Below are positions 51,023 through 58,947 of a DNA stretch of 64,000 bases, in pieces. The DNA is from JACMLC01 sp963720235 (lineage in GTDB: Bacteria; Acidobacteriota; Blastocatellia; Pyrinomonadales; Pyrinomonadaceae): the NCBI GenBank assembly GCA_963720235.1, contig OY970389.1, positions 4,464,001 through 4,528,000 of the forward strand, in the 5' to 3' direction. The stretch's first letter is position 1. Each line of letters starts with the position of its first letter. Both the position numbers and the translations under genes were made by a program. Under the pieces are notes generated by a model. It was not told the DNA's origin, did no database searches, and worked only from the letters and a program-made list of their open reading frames with translations.

Positions 51023-52966
51023 ATGAGCACAGTCAATCAATCAAACGAGAAGCGGAGCGATGAAGTGCGTCTGCCGAACTCGCGCAAGGTTTATATCGCA
51101 GGCGCGCAGGCGGGTGTGCGCGTTCCCTTTCGTGAAATCGCTTTGCATCCGACAAGAAATTTTAAAGGCGAAGTGGAAGAGAATGAACCGCTCAGAGTCT
51201 ATGACACGAGCGGCATCTGGGACGACCCTGCGATGCGCTGCGATGTGCGCGAAGGACTCGCGGCCCCCAGACGCGAATGGATACTCGCGCGCGGCGATGT
51301 GGAAGAATATGAAGGGCGCGTGGTTAAACCGGAAGACAACGGCTATCTGACTGCGGGCGCGGAAAGTTTTGCGCGCGGCAAAGAGCGTGGCCGTCTCGAA
51401 GAATTTCCGGGCCTGCGCCGAGCCCCTCTGCGCGCTCGTCAGGGAAGCCGCGTGACGCAGATGCATTACGCGCGCCGTGGGCTAATCACGCCTGAGATGG
51501 AGTTCATCGCCATCCGCGAGAATCTTGGACGCGAAGCTGCTTTTGAAACGATGAGTGAAGACCGCAGTTCGCTTTATCACCAGCATGTGGGCCAGAGCTT
51601 CGGCGCACAGCTTCCCTCCTATGTGACGCCTGAATTTGTACGCGATGAAGTTGCGCGTGGGCGCGCGATTATTCCTGCGAATATCAACCATCCTGAATCC
51701 GAGCCGATGATTATCGGGCGCAACTTCCTCGTCAAAATCAACGCCAACATAGGCAACTCGGCAGTTGCTTCTTCGATTGAAGAGGAAGTCGAAAAGATGC
51801 GCTGGGCCACAAAGTGGGGCGCGGACACTGTGATGGATTTGTCCACAGGCAAGAACATACACGCGACGCGCGAATGGATTCTGCGGAACTCGCCAGTGCC
51901 TGTCGGGACTGTGCCGATTTATCAGGCACTTGAAAAAGTTGGAGGCAAAGCGGAAGAGTTGACGTGGGAGATTTACCGCGACACTTTGATTGAGCAGGCC
52001 GAGCAGGGCGTGGATTATTTTACGATTCACGCGGGCGTGCGGCTGCCTTACATTCCACTGACTGCGCGCAGAACGACAGGCATCGTCTCGCGCGGCGGCT
52101 CCATCATGGCGAAGTGGTGTCTGGCCCACCACGAAGAGAGTTTTCTCTACACGCGCTTTCGTGAAATCTGCGAAATCATGGCGGCCTATGATGTCTCTTT
52201 CTCTCTGGGCGACGGCCTGCGGCCCGGCTCTATCGCAGACGCGAATGATGAAGCGCAGTTTGCAGAGCTTGAAACTTTGGGCGAGTTGACAAAGATTGCT
52301 TGGGAGCAAGACTGTCAGGTGATGATAGAGGGGCCGGGCCATGTGCCTATGCATCTCATCAAAGAGAACATGGACAAGCAGCTGGAGATTTGCAGCGATG
52401 CTCCATTCTACACTCTTGGCCCACTGACGACGGACATCGCGCCCGGCTATGACCACATCACTTCGGCTATCGGCGCGGCGATGATTGGCTGGTTCGGCAC
52501 GGCCATGCTCTGCTATGTCACGCCGAAAGAGCATTTGGGCCTGCCGAATAAGAAGGATGTCAAGGATGGTGTTATTACTTATAAGCTCGCGGCGCACGCT
52601 GCGGATTTAGCCAAAGGACATCCGGGCGCGCAACTTCGCGACAACGCTCTCTCGAAAGCGCGCTTCGAGTTTCGCTGGGAAGACCAGTTCAATCTCGCAT
52701 TAGACCCGGAAGTGGCGCGCGAGTTTCACGACGAGACTCTGCCGCAGGAGGGAGCCAAGCTCGCACACTTCTGCTCAATGTGCGGCCCGCACTTCTGCTC
52801 TATGAAAATCACGCAGGATGTACGCGAGTATGCGGCGCAGAAAGAGTTGGACGAACAGGTTGTCTTGCAAGAGGGAATGAAAGAGAAGGCTGCGGAGTTT
52901 GTCGCAAGCGGCGCGGAGATTTATCAGGGCGAGCGGCCCGCCGGAAGCACGCAGCACGACCACTAA
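51023..52966 (+). CDS. thiC: Phosphomethylpyrimidine synthase
   Basis: A 647-residue ThiC, the radical SAM enzyme that rearranges aminoimidazole ribotide into hydroxymethylpyrimidine phosphate for thiamine. The noncanonical iron-sulfur motif CxxCxxxxC is CSMCGPHFC near residues 583-591. Recognised blocks include IPANINHPESEPMIIGRNFL, NIGNSAVASSIEEEVEKMRW, DTVMDLSTGKNIHATREWI and EGPGHVPMHLIKENMDKQL. The ATG at 51023 fits the family; the open frame upstream runs through the riboswitch. It is regulated by the TPP riboswitch 90 bases ahead. No other thiamine genes are in the window. Confidence 0.97.
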   Translation: MSTVNQSNEKRSDEVRLPNSRKVYIAGAQAGVRVPFREIALHPTRNFKGEVEENEPLRVYDTSGIWDDPAMRCDVREGLAAPRREWILARGDVEEYEGRVVKPEDNGYLTAGAESFARGKERGRLEEFPGLRRAPLRARQGSRVTQMHYARRGLITPEMEFIAIRENLGREAAFETMSEDRSSLYHQHVGQSFGAQLPSYVTPEFVRDEVARGRAIIPANINHPESEPMIIGRNFLVKINANIGNSAVASSIEEEVEKMRWATKWGADTVMDLSTGKNIHATREWILRNSPVPVGTVPIYQALEKVGGKAEELTWEIYRDTLIEQAEQGVDYFTIHAGVRLPYIPLTARRTTGIVSRGGSIMAKWCLAHHEESFLYTRFREICEIMAAYDVSFSLGDGLRPGSIADANDEAQFAELETLGELTKIAWEQDCQVMIEGPGHVPMHLIKENMDKQLEICSDAPFYTLGPLTTDIAPGYDHITSAIGAAMIGWFGTAMLCYVTPKEHLGLPNKKDVKDGVITYKLAAHAADLAKGHPGAQLRDNALSKARFEFRWEDQFNLALDPEVAREFHDETLPQEGAKLAHFCSMCGPHFCSMKITQDVREYAAQKELDEQVVLQEGMKEKAAEFVASGAEIYQGERPAGSTQHDH

Positions 52967-53007
52967 CAGCTAGATTCTATTAATTGGCTTAAGAGAGTTT
53001 ATTTCGT

Positions 53008-53193
53008 TAGCCCCGACAGGGGCGACATGCAATAGCCCCGCGCGTCAGTGCGGGGACAATCAAGCCACACACAAACCGAGCCCCGACAGGGGCGACACAA
53101 ATTGTGCCGCCCCTACGGGGCTTATCATTTATCTATGCCGTTTAACCCACGACTCACATCGTGGGCTACTACATGTCGCCCCTGTCGGGGCTA
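53008..53193. repeat. Multi-hairpin repeat, family H
   Basis: The outer arm TAGCCCCGACAGGGGCGACA (53008) pairs with TGTCGCCCCTGTCGGGGCTA (to 53193). Inside lie three more hairpins: CCCCGCGCG...GCGGGG near 53036, AGCCCCGACAGGGGCG/GCCGCCCCTACGGGGCT at 53080-53122, and CCCACGACTCACATCGTGGG at 53145-53164. It separates the convergent thiC and TonB-domain genes. Confidence 0.93.
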
Positions 53194-53206
53194 TATAAAT
53201 TATCTG

Positions 53207-54115
53207 TTAATTAAGCTCGAAGACGTAAGTAAGCACGCCTGCGACTTTGACTGGTTGGCCTTCAACCGTCATGGGTTTGAACTTGGCCTGACGCGCGGCG
53301 GTCACAGCGGATTCCTGCAAGAGCGCGTGGCCTGAGACTGCTTTGGCCGCAATCACATTGCCCTCTTCGTCAACAGTAACCTGCACTGTGACAGAGCCGA
53401 AGGCTCCTGCCTCGCGCGCCTCGCGCGGATAGATAGGCGTTGGCAGAGAGGTCGCGCGCCCGTTGAGCACGCCTGCTGAGACAGGTTGCCGCCCATCATC
53501 CACGCGAATGATTGAGCCGTCCGTCAAGACTGCGGCAGAAGAGGTATCTCTGCGCGGACGGACGCGCACGTAGCCATCGCCGCGCTGCGTTAGTCCCGCT
53601 CTGCCTGCAAGCGTGCTGACAACGGAATTCAGCATCTCTTTATTCTCAAGCTTGAAGCTGGTGACGCCGGAGAGGCGCGTGTCCGGGTCTTCAAATTGCA
53701 GCGTCATGTAGCGATGTTTTTTCTTGATGAGCAAGGCTGGAAGCCCTAGCCCGTAAGGGACTGCGCTGCCGATGACGGTTGCAGCCGTCGGTCTGCGCGA
53801 TTGCGTGTCTGCAAAAGCGGAGATGACCGCGTCGTATGGAATAAACAGCACTTCCTTCATCAGCTTGTTGCGAAAGACAAGGCGATTGTTCGCGTCATCA
53901 AAATGGAGAAAGCCATCCTGTTTCTGGTTATAACCAAGGATGCCTCCCTCGTACTTGGCCTTCACGCTCGCCGGAGCAGGAGTGTCGGCAGTAGCAACTG
54001 TCGTCGTCTGATCCGATTTTGAATCTTGTGTGATGCGCGGTCTCTGCGCGAAAGCCGTGCACGCGAGCAAGGCCGCAAGCAGACTTGCAGCAACGAGTTT
54101 GGATAAACTTTTCAT
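53207..54115 (-). CDS. Exported TonB C-terminal domain protein
   Basis: A 302-residue protein with signal peptide (MKSLSKLVAASLLAALLACT, cleavage near TAFAQ). A middle beta domain (about 50-170, ALLIKKKHRYMTLQFEDPD) is unrecognised. The C-terminal TonB domain (about 215-302) has PTPIYPREAREAGAFGSVTVQVTVDEEGNV and ends KVAGVLTYVFELN. Unlike classical TonB it has a cleavable signal rather than a membrane anchor plus Pro-rich spacer, so it probably does not transduce energy in the usual way. GAGGGG lies before the ATG. The thiC side is closed by the large repeat. Confidence 0.87.
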   Translation of the reverse strand: MKSLSKLVAASLLAALLACTAFAQRPRITQDSKSDQTTTVATADTPAPASVKAKYEGGILGYNQKQDGFLHFDDANNRLVFRNKLMKEVLFIPYDAVISAFADTQSRRPTAATVIGSAVPYGLGLPALLIKKKHRYMTLQFEDPDTRLSGVTSFKLENKEMLNSVVSTLAGRAGLTQRGDGYVRVRPRRDTSSAAVLTDGSIIRVDDGRQPVSAGVLNGRATSLPTPIYPREAREAGAFGSVTVQVTVDEEGNVIAAKAVSGHALLQESAVTAARQAKFKPMTVEGQPVKVAGVLTYVFELN

Positions 54116-54191
54116 TTAAATTTCCCCTCTCAAAACTTACGGAAGCTAAAAAAAGGCCGACCGAGTGGGAGACGACCCGGAATCTATAGTA

Positions 54192-54791
54192 TTACAGACG
54201 CATTCCGCCGACCGTGCGTTGCCAGACCAAAGCCTGTTTGAGAACACAGAGCCTTTGCCGCTCGCCCGGCTCGCACGCCGGTTCGAGCTGTTCCAGTATG
54301 GCTTCGATTAAAGGCACGCTGAACATTCCGGCATGCGTGATAATCTGCGAATAGTAATGAAGCTGCACGCGCCCGTCCGCGTCCTTGTGAAATTCGAAAA
54401 CGTCTTCATCCGCGAGACGATGTATCTCCTGATTGACAGGAATCACGCGGCGCGGCACGCCATGATGATTCTTGCGAGTCATGCTATCTCGCCAACCGAG
54501 CAGGAGTATGCCAACTAAGACTCCCTGCTCATTCAGATAATCTGGACTGAGCACAGACAGGTCTGGCGCGGGCGAAAGTCTTGGCCCATAGTTTCCATAA
54601 TCAGGATTCGCCAGCATCGAGTTATAAATCACGCCGACGACTTCCATCTCTTCGGCCAGAGGCATCGAGACAAACTGCGCGAAGCCATAATCGGCGGCAG
54701 ACGGCGGCGCATCAGCATCCAGCGCATCTATCACACGCCCGACATAATCTATATGCGAATTTGATTTAACTATCTTGGCAAGACGAACCAT
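54192..54791 (-). CDS. HAS-barrel-like protein (HerA N-terminal domain type)
   Basis: A 199-residue soluble protein. Its N-terminal half (KIVKSNSHIDYVGRVIDALD, then DYGFAQFVSMP and EEMEVVGVIYNSMLANPDYG) resembles the HAS barrel that precedes the ATPase domain in HerA-family DNA translocases. The C-terminal half is helical, with FEFHKDADGRVQLHYYSQII. No Walker motifs are present, so there is no ATPase in this protein. It lies two genes from a NurA nuclease on the same strand, which fits the HerA-NurA theme. The assignment is by pattern memory only. Confidence 0.6.
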   Translation of the reverse strand: MVRLAKIVKSNSHIDYVGRVIDALDADAPPSAADYGFAQFVSMPLAEEMEVVGVIYNSMLANPDYGNYGPRLSPAPDLSVLSPDYLNEQGVLVGILLLGWRDSMTRKNHHGVPRRVIPVNQEIHRLADEDVFEFHKDADGRVQLHYYSQIITHAGMFSVPLIEAILEQLEPACEPGERQRLCVLKQALVWQRTVGGMRL

Positions 54792-54795
54792 ATTT

Positions 54796-54892
54796 GGATT
54801 TGCGATTTTAGATTTTTGATTTGCGATTTGAAGAACAAGCTGAGATTGAATCTGCTTTCAATCGCAAATCAAAAATCTAAAATCAAAAATTC
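54796..54892. repeat. Inverted repeat, family D
   Basis: GATTTGCGATTTTAGATTTT (54797-54816) and onward pairs with an arm reading CAAATCAAAAATCTAAAATC (54865-54884). It fills almost the whole gap between the zinc-ribbon gene and the HAS-barrel-like gene, ending at the stop codon of the former. Confidence 0.9.
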
Positions 54893-55428
54893 TAAAACAC
54901 GTTTCCCTGCGCCCAGTGCGGCACTTTGTAGAGAATCCACCACAGGAAAATCTGTAGGCCGAGAATCATCACGCCAAAGACGACGCCCGCGTAAGAGGCG
55001 CGGCGTCCGCCCACATCCGGCACGCGCCATGAACGCACAAGGCCGATGCCGCCCATCAGGACTGCGCCCGGACAAAAGAGTATGCCGAGATATGGCACGA
55101 GCGAATAGGTCACAAAGGCGATTGCAGTCTGCGAAGCATTGTTACGATTCGGCGTCGGCAACTTCGCGCTGAAGGAGCGAATCCTGTTCTTGATATTCAT
55201 ACGCTGATGCAGAGATGCCTGCTGGTGTTGCAAGTGATAGGAAGCGCGCAAGGCATCTGCCGGAAGATACGCGCCTTCCGTGAGCGAGCGACCGCATGTC
55301 GCACAAAAGTGCGCCTGCCCGCGCCGCGCCAGTGCGCCGCATGCAGGACAAGTGCGCTCTTCTTCTGCTTCGACAAAGCCGCGCGTCCGTCTTAACTCTT
55401 CCCGCTCTTCGTTCTTAAAACTTTCCAT
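54892..55428 (-). CDS. Zinc-ribbon membrane protein
   Basis: A 178-residue protein. The ATG at 55428 has GAGGA closely upstream and is preferred to one at 55464. Residues 1-65 are cytoplasmic and carry a zinc ribbon, CPACG...CATCG (about 27-48). Residues about 95-170 hold two or three hydrophobic helices (AIAFVTYSLVPYLGILFCPGAVLMGGIGL and YAGVVFGVMILGLQIFLWWILY). The function is unknown. It sits between the NurA gene and the HAS-barrel-like gene on one strand and may be co-transcribed with them. It ends at the edge of a family D repeat. Confidence 0.82.
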   Translation of the reverse strand: MESFKNEEREELRRTRGFVEAEEERTCPACGALARRGQAHFCATCGRSLTEGAYLPADALRASYHLQHQQASLHQRMNIKNRIRSFSAKLPTPNRNNASQTAIAFVTYSLVPYLGILFCPGAVLMGGIGLVRSWRVPDVGGRRASYAGVVFGVMILGLQIFLWWILYKVPHWAQGNVF

Positions 55429-55508
55429 AAATCCTCGCCTGCTCAAAAACACTCTACCTTTCAAAGGCGCGCAAAGGCAACTAACTTTATAAGATGCTGA
55501 AAGCCATG

Positions 55509-56720
55509 CTAACGGCGACGCGCTTTGCTGGCGGTTTTGGACGAGACGCGGAAACTGAAATTTCCTTCCTTCGCAAAATCCTGCACGGCATGCAGAAACT
55601 GCTCGCGGTCGCGCGCAGTAATGACGGCAGCCGCATCCGCAGTCTCAATCGCGTATGGATAACCAAGCCCGCCGACACATTCAGCGCGCACAGTATCCAA
55701 AACCTCGTCCAACAATCCCGCTTCATAAACCCACGCGGGAATATCAAGCCGCGCGGGAGCGGCGTCCGCAGTCGTCTGCAAATAAGTTAATCCGACAAGC
55801 GGCTGGCCCCGTTCGTCGCTAAAAAATTCCGTCAGTCCATGCCTGACGCAATAGCAGAAGGCAGTCCTATCGCCCCAGTTTTGCAAAAATCTTTTGTCCT
55901 GATTCAAAAGCTGCGCGTCATAAAGCGTGTGGCTTTGTCGTCTTTCCAGATTTTCGCTCGCAGCTAACGCATCAATCATCGAGACAAGATCGCGCGCATA
56001 ACTCTGGTCCACAAAACCGACGACAGGCACTTCCGTCTCGCGCGACAGCTTGACAAGCTCGACCATCGCGTCAACATACGCGCCCTGTATTTTTGTTTTC
56101 GGCAGCGCGATGGAGATGAGCAGCGTGCCATCGAAAAAGGCTACGGGCGGACGCTCTTTGCGCGCGCGCCAGCCGCGACTTCTTTCGAGAAAGCGGCGCA
56201 GCTCTTCCGTCTCAAGCTGAAAACGGCGCAGAGCCACAACCGTCTCCGCGCTTGTACGCCCCTCTGTGTCTGACAGCAATTCTCCCGGCGGGATGACTGC
56301 GAGGCGCGCCTGCTTAGTGTAACGGCCATCGCGCGTGTGCGGATTTTCAAACCAAGCGACCTGCACGGCTGCGACGGGCAGAGAGATTTCTCTGCCGGGC
56401 AAAAGCTGGCTGCCGTCTGCCGCGAAAGTCACGCGGTCTATGAGGACATCTATGGCCCAACGCCGCGCCTCTTCATGGTTGCGCCAACTCCTGCCAAACG
56501 GCACGAACAGAGAGCCTGCGCTATCAAGCTCTGTGGACGGCAGCGCGCCCGGCTCGCGCGCATGGCCCAAACTCTCGCGCACATCTTCGGAGCTTTGCCC
56601 GTCAAGCTTTGACAGGCGGCGCGCGTAATCCAACACATCCTCGCGCCACTCTCGCTCAAAGCGCACGAACTCCGCCTGCTGCTCGCGCAACGCTTTTGTC
56701 AGAAGACTGTGATAGAGCAT
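55509..56720 (-). CDS. NurA-domain nuclease
   Basis: A 403-residue NurA-family protein. NurA proteins are metal-dependent nucleases that work with the HerA translocase in DNA end processing. Visible motifs are FAADGSQLLPGREI (about residue 110, first metal-binding Asp), PPVAFFDGTLLISIALP (about 205, second), VVGFVDQSYARDLVSMIDAL (about 240) and a late YPYAIETADAAAVITARDR. The N-terminal helix LTKALREQQAEFVRFEREW is also typical. The ATG at 56720 abuts a hairpin repeat and has no ribosome binding site. No HerA ATPase is adjacent; a HAS-barrel-like protein lies two genes downstream. Confidence 0.85.
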   Translation of the reverse strand: MLYHSLLTKALREQQAEFVRFEREWREDVLDYARRLSKLDGQSSEDVRESLGHAREPGALPSTELDSAGSLFVPFGRSWRNHEEARRWAIDVLIDRVTFAADGSQLLPGREISLPVAAVQVAWFENPHTRDGRYTKQARLAVIPPGELLSDTEGRTSAETVVALRRFQLETEELRRFLERSRGWRARKERPPVAFFDGTLLISIALPKTKIQGAYVDAMVELVKLSRETEVPVVGFVDQSYARDLVSMIDALAASENLERRQSHTLYDAQLLNQDKRFLQNWGDRTAFCYCVRHGLTEFFSDERGQPLVGLTYLQTTADAAPARLDIPAWVYEAGLLDEVLDTVRAECVGGLGYPYAIETADAAAVITARDREQFLHAVQDFAKEGNFSFRVSSKTASKARRR

Positions 56721-56800
56721 AGTAGGCAGTGAGCAGTAGGCAGTGGGCAGCAAAGACAGATTGCATTGCTTTTATCTGCCCACTGCCTACTGCCAACTAT
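56720..56800. repeat. Inverted repeat (gtaggcagt words)
   Basis: GCAGTAGGCAGTGGGCAG (56733-56750) pairs with CTGCCCACTGCCTACTGC (56776-56793). It lies between the start of the NurA gene and the stop of the next minus-strand gene, touching both. Confidence 0.9.
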
Positions 56801-57306
56801 TTCTGCGCGCGCGACCACTGGTCTTGAGAAGGCGTGAAGTAGGTTGTCTTGAGCCTCCCGCCCATGAAGGTATAGACGATGCCTTCCTTCAAGTTGGTGA
56901 ACTTCGTCACGCCCTGTCCCTCGTCTCGCTTGAAATCGGATTTTTCCGCGAGGCCCATAGACTCCGGCGTGTCCGAAGAATTTTCGTGCTGCAAGACAAC
57001 CTGCCTGACTGTGCCTTCGAGGTCAGGCGAAAGCCTCTTGGCGGCGACGAACCGTGCGTCAACGAAAGCCACGGTCACATTGCCGCCCGCGACCTTGAAA
57101 TGGAGTATGCCGGTTTCTCCCGGCTGGTTTCTTGTCGGCTGGCCCAGAACGCGCTCGACATCTGCGCGTCTGGATTTCAAAGGCTCTATGCCGTTCCAGT
57201 TGGCAGCCGACGCAAACTCTGCGCACAGAACGAAAGCGGCGAAAGCTGCGACAAAGGCGGCAAACACGCGCCGCGCATGATTGCCTGAAAAGCTTTTGTT
57301 TCTCAT
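56797..57306 (-). CDS. Exported hypothetical protein (169 aa)
   Basis: A 169-residue exported protein. A long basic-hydrophobic signal peptide (about residues 1-34, ending ASAAN) is followed by a small alpha/beta domain beginning WNGIEPLKSRRADVERVLGQ. This start resembles the fold of small outer-membrane assembly proteins of the SmpA/BamE type (a helix after a conserved G-P-L-x-S), but that is a weak likeness. The C-terminus is GGRLKTTYFTPSQDQWSRA. It stops at the edge of a hairpin repeat. The function is unknown. Confidence 0.78.
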   Translation of the reverse strand: MRNKSFSGNHARRVFAAFVAAFAAFVLCAEFASAANWNGIEPLKSRRADVERVLGQPTRNQPGETGILHFKVAGGNVTVAFVDARFVAAKRLSPDLEGTVRQVVLQHENSSDTPESMGLAEKSDFKRDEGQGVTKFTNLKEGIVYTFMGGRLKTTYFTPSQDQWSRAQK

Positions 57307-57362
57307 ATCAAGAGATGCTACAGCTTGGCCGTGAATGATTCAAGAACAATTCTCAAAAAAGG

Positions 57363-57560
57363 GTAGTGGGCCAGTTTGGAATTCTGTCTCTCTATCAGCA
57401 GAAAAGAATTTTCCCGCAAAGGCGCAAAGGCGCAAAGAAGACCGCAAAGAGTTGAGCATTCATCTATCTTGAAAGCTTCCTTCGCGTCTTTCTTTGCGCC
57501 TTTGCGCCTTTGCGGGAAACTGTCTTTCTTCTCGCCATGTTTTGAAATTGGCCCACTACT
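57363..57560. repeat. Nested inverted repeats: family A inside a second hairpin
   Basis: The outer arms GTAGTGGGCCAGTT (57363-57376) and AATTGGCCCACTAC (57546-57559) enclose a full family A copy at about 57411-57524 (TTTCCCGCAAAGGCGCAAAG paired with CTTTGCGCCTTTGCGGGAAA). The outer family uses gtagtgg words. Confidence 0.88.
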
Positions 57561-58858
57561 CAAAAAAGCTTTGCTTTCAGGATAAGCGGTCTGTGCAGTT
57601 TGTCCGCAGCGGCAAGCTGGCCCTGCTCGTTGACGCTGCCCCACTGGCTGTTGGCGATGAAATAAAAACTGTCTTTAGCAATGACGCCGAGCGTCGGCTC
57701 GTCAAACGACGGATGATTGGCTTCGATAATTTCTAAACGCTCGACACGATTCATCTCAGGGTTGAGATGCAAGCGCACAACGCGATGCGAGCGCAGTCCG
57801 TTCTGAATAGCAATCAAGCTGCCCTTGTAAAAATAGAGTCCATCAATGCCTATGAGCGCGACGCTTTCCGAATGCTCTACCTTCGCAAACTTTTTCGTCT
57901 TCACATCACAAACGAAAATTCCGCGCCCGTAGTCCGCGACGAAAAGTTGTTTGCCGTCGGCAGAGAAATCCAAACCCTGCGGCGAGGCGAAAGGCTCCGG
58001 CCCTGCATAAAGCTCAAGCGCGTCCTTCTGTTTCGAGATGAGATAGACAGCCGCCGTCAAACTGTCCGTCACATACACATCGCCCGAAGGATGCACTGCC
58101 AAATCTCCGAAGGTGTGCGCGTTAGTCGTGTCCGGCAGCAGATATTTGTTCAGGAGCTTTCCGGTCTTCAGGTCGTACTTGAAAACGCCCGCGCGATTTT
58201 TATCACTTGCCGCAAAATTTATCATCTGCGGAATCGCAGAGCTTGCGACCCACAAATGGCGACGCTTCGCATCCACCTTCATGCCGAGCACGCTCCACAA
58301 ACCATCCTGCGCTGACGAGAAATCGCGCGCCAAGCCCTGTTTGTTGATACTCAAAATTTTTCGCTTGTGCACGCTGCTGACATAAAAAGTTTCCATCGCA
58401 GGGTCATAAGCGACGCCCTCCGTGATGAGCCCTTTTTCTTCGAGCGTGAAAGCAACTGTGCTGTGATTGACGGGAGCTTTGTTGGCTTCAAAGCTCTTGA
58501 GCAGAGTTTTAAATTCCGCAGAGTCTTTAATGGAAATAAAATCTTCGTCTTCCGCTGCAGGATAAAACAGGCCCATCGCCGCAACCTTGCCGAGCAAGCC
58601 AAGAGCTTCACTCTGATTCGCATTGAGCGCGTAAGCTCCTGCGAGGTTATACATGATGGTCGGATGATTGGGCCGCAGGTTGTTCGCCTGCTTCATGTTT
58701 TGAAGGTAGCCGGCAAAGTCTTTCGCGCGATAAGCCTTCACGGCCTGCTGCGTGTAATAGCGTACATCCTTGACTTCAACATTTTGAGCGTGCGCGCCGG
58801 TCAGCAGTAAAGAGCAGAGCAAGAGACCGGCGGCCAACGCGCGTCTCAGTGCATTCAT
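57560..58858 (-). CDS. Exported TPR and SMP-30/NHL-like beta-propeller protein
   Basis: A 432-residue exported protein. The signal peptide is residues 1-25 (GAHAQ). A short helical TPR-like part (about 30-110, RAKDFAGYLQNMKQANNLRPNHPTIMYNLAG) is followed by a six-bladed-propeller-like domain (about 130-425). Repeated blades include GLITEGVAYDPAMETFYVSS, FGDLAVHPSGDVYVTDS and PQGLDFSADGKQLFVADYG. This matches the SMP-30/gluconolactonase/NHL group, which hydrolyses lactones or binds ligands. The active-site metal residues cannot be assigned. It is followed upstream in transcription by another exported TPR protein gene. Confidence 0.87.
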   Translation of the reverse strand: MNALRRALAAGLLLCSLLLTGAHAQNVEVKDVRYYTQQAVKAYRAKDFAGYLQNMKQANNLRPNHPTIMYNLAGAYALNANQSEALGLLGKVAAMGLFYPAAEDEDFISIKDSAEFKTLLKSFEANKAPVNHSTVAFTLEEKGLITEGVAYDPAMETFYVSSVHKRKILSINKQGLARDFSSAQDGLWSVLGMKVDAKRRHLWVASSAIPQMINFAASDKNRAGVFKYDLKTGKLLNKYLLPDTTNAHTFGDLAVHPSGDVYVTDSLTAAVYLISKQKDALELYAGPEPFASPQGLDFSADGKQLFVADYGRGIFVCDVKTKKFAKVEHSESVALIGIDGLYFYKGSLIAIQNGLRSHRVVRLHLNPEMNRVERLEIIEANHPSFDEPTLGVIAKDSFYFIANSQWGSVNEQGQLAAADKLHRPLILKAKLF

Positions 58859-58909
58859 TTTTTATCTCGCTTCTTTAGGAGGTTGGCCTTGACTGTAGGA
58901 TTAGTAGCA

Positions 58910-58940
58910 GGGAGCGCGTGTGAGGATGCCTCGCGCTCCC
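58910..58940 (-). terminator. Hairpin between two minus-strand genes
   Basis: GGGAGCGCG (58910-58918) pairs with CGCGCTCCC (58932-58940), directly after the stop of the TPR gene at 58948. There is no T-run in the minus direction, so it may attenuate rather than stop transcription. Confidence 0.4.
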
Positions 58941-58947
58941 AAACCTT

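Noticed and set aside
51482..52597. 371-codon minus-strand ORF opposite thiC
   Set aside because: It lies fully inside thiC in a mirrored frame, has Arg/His-rich shadow composition and no recognisable motif.
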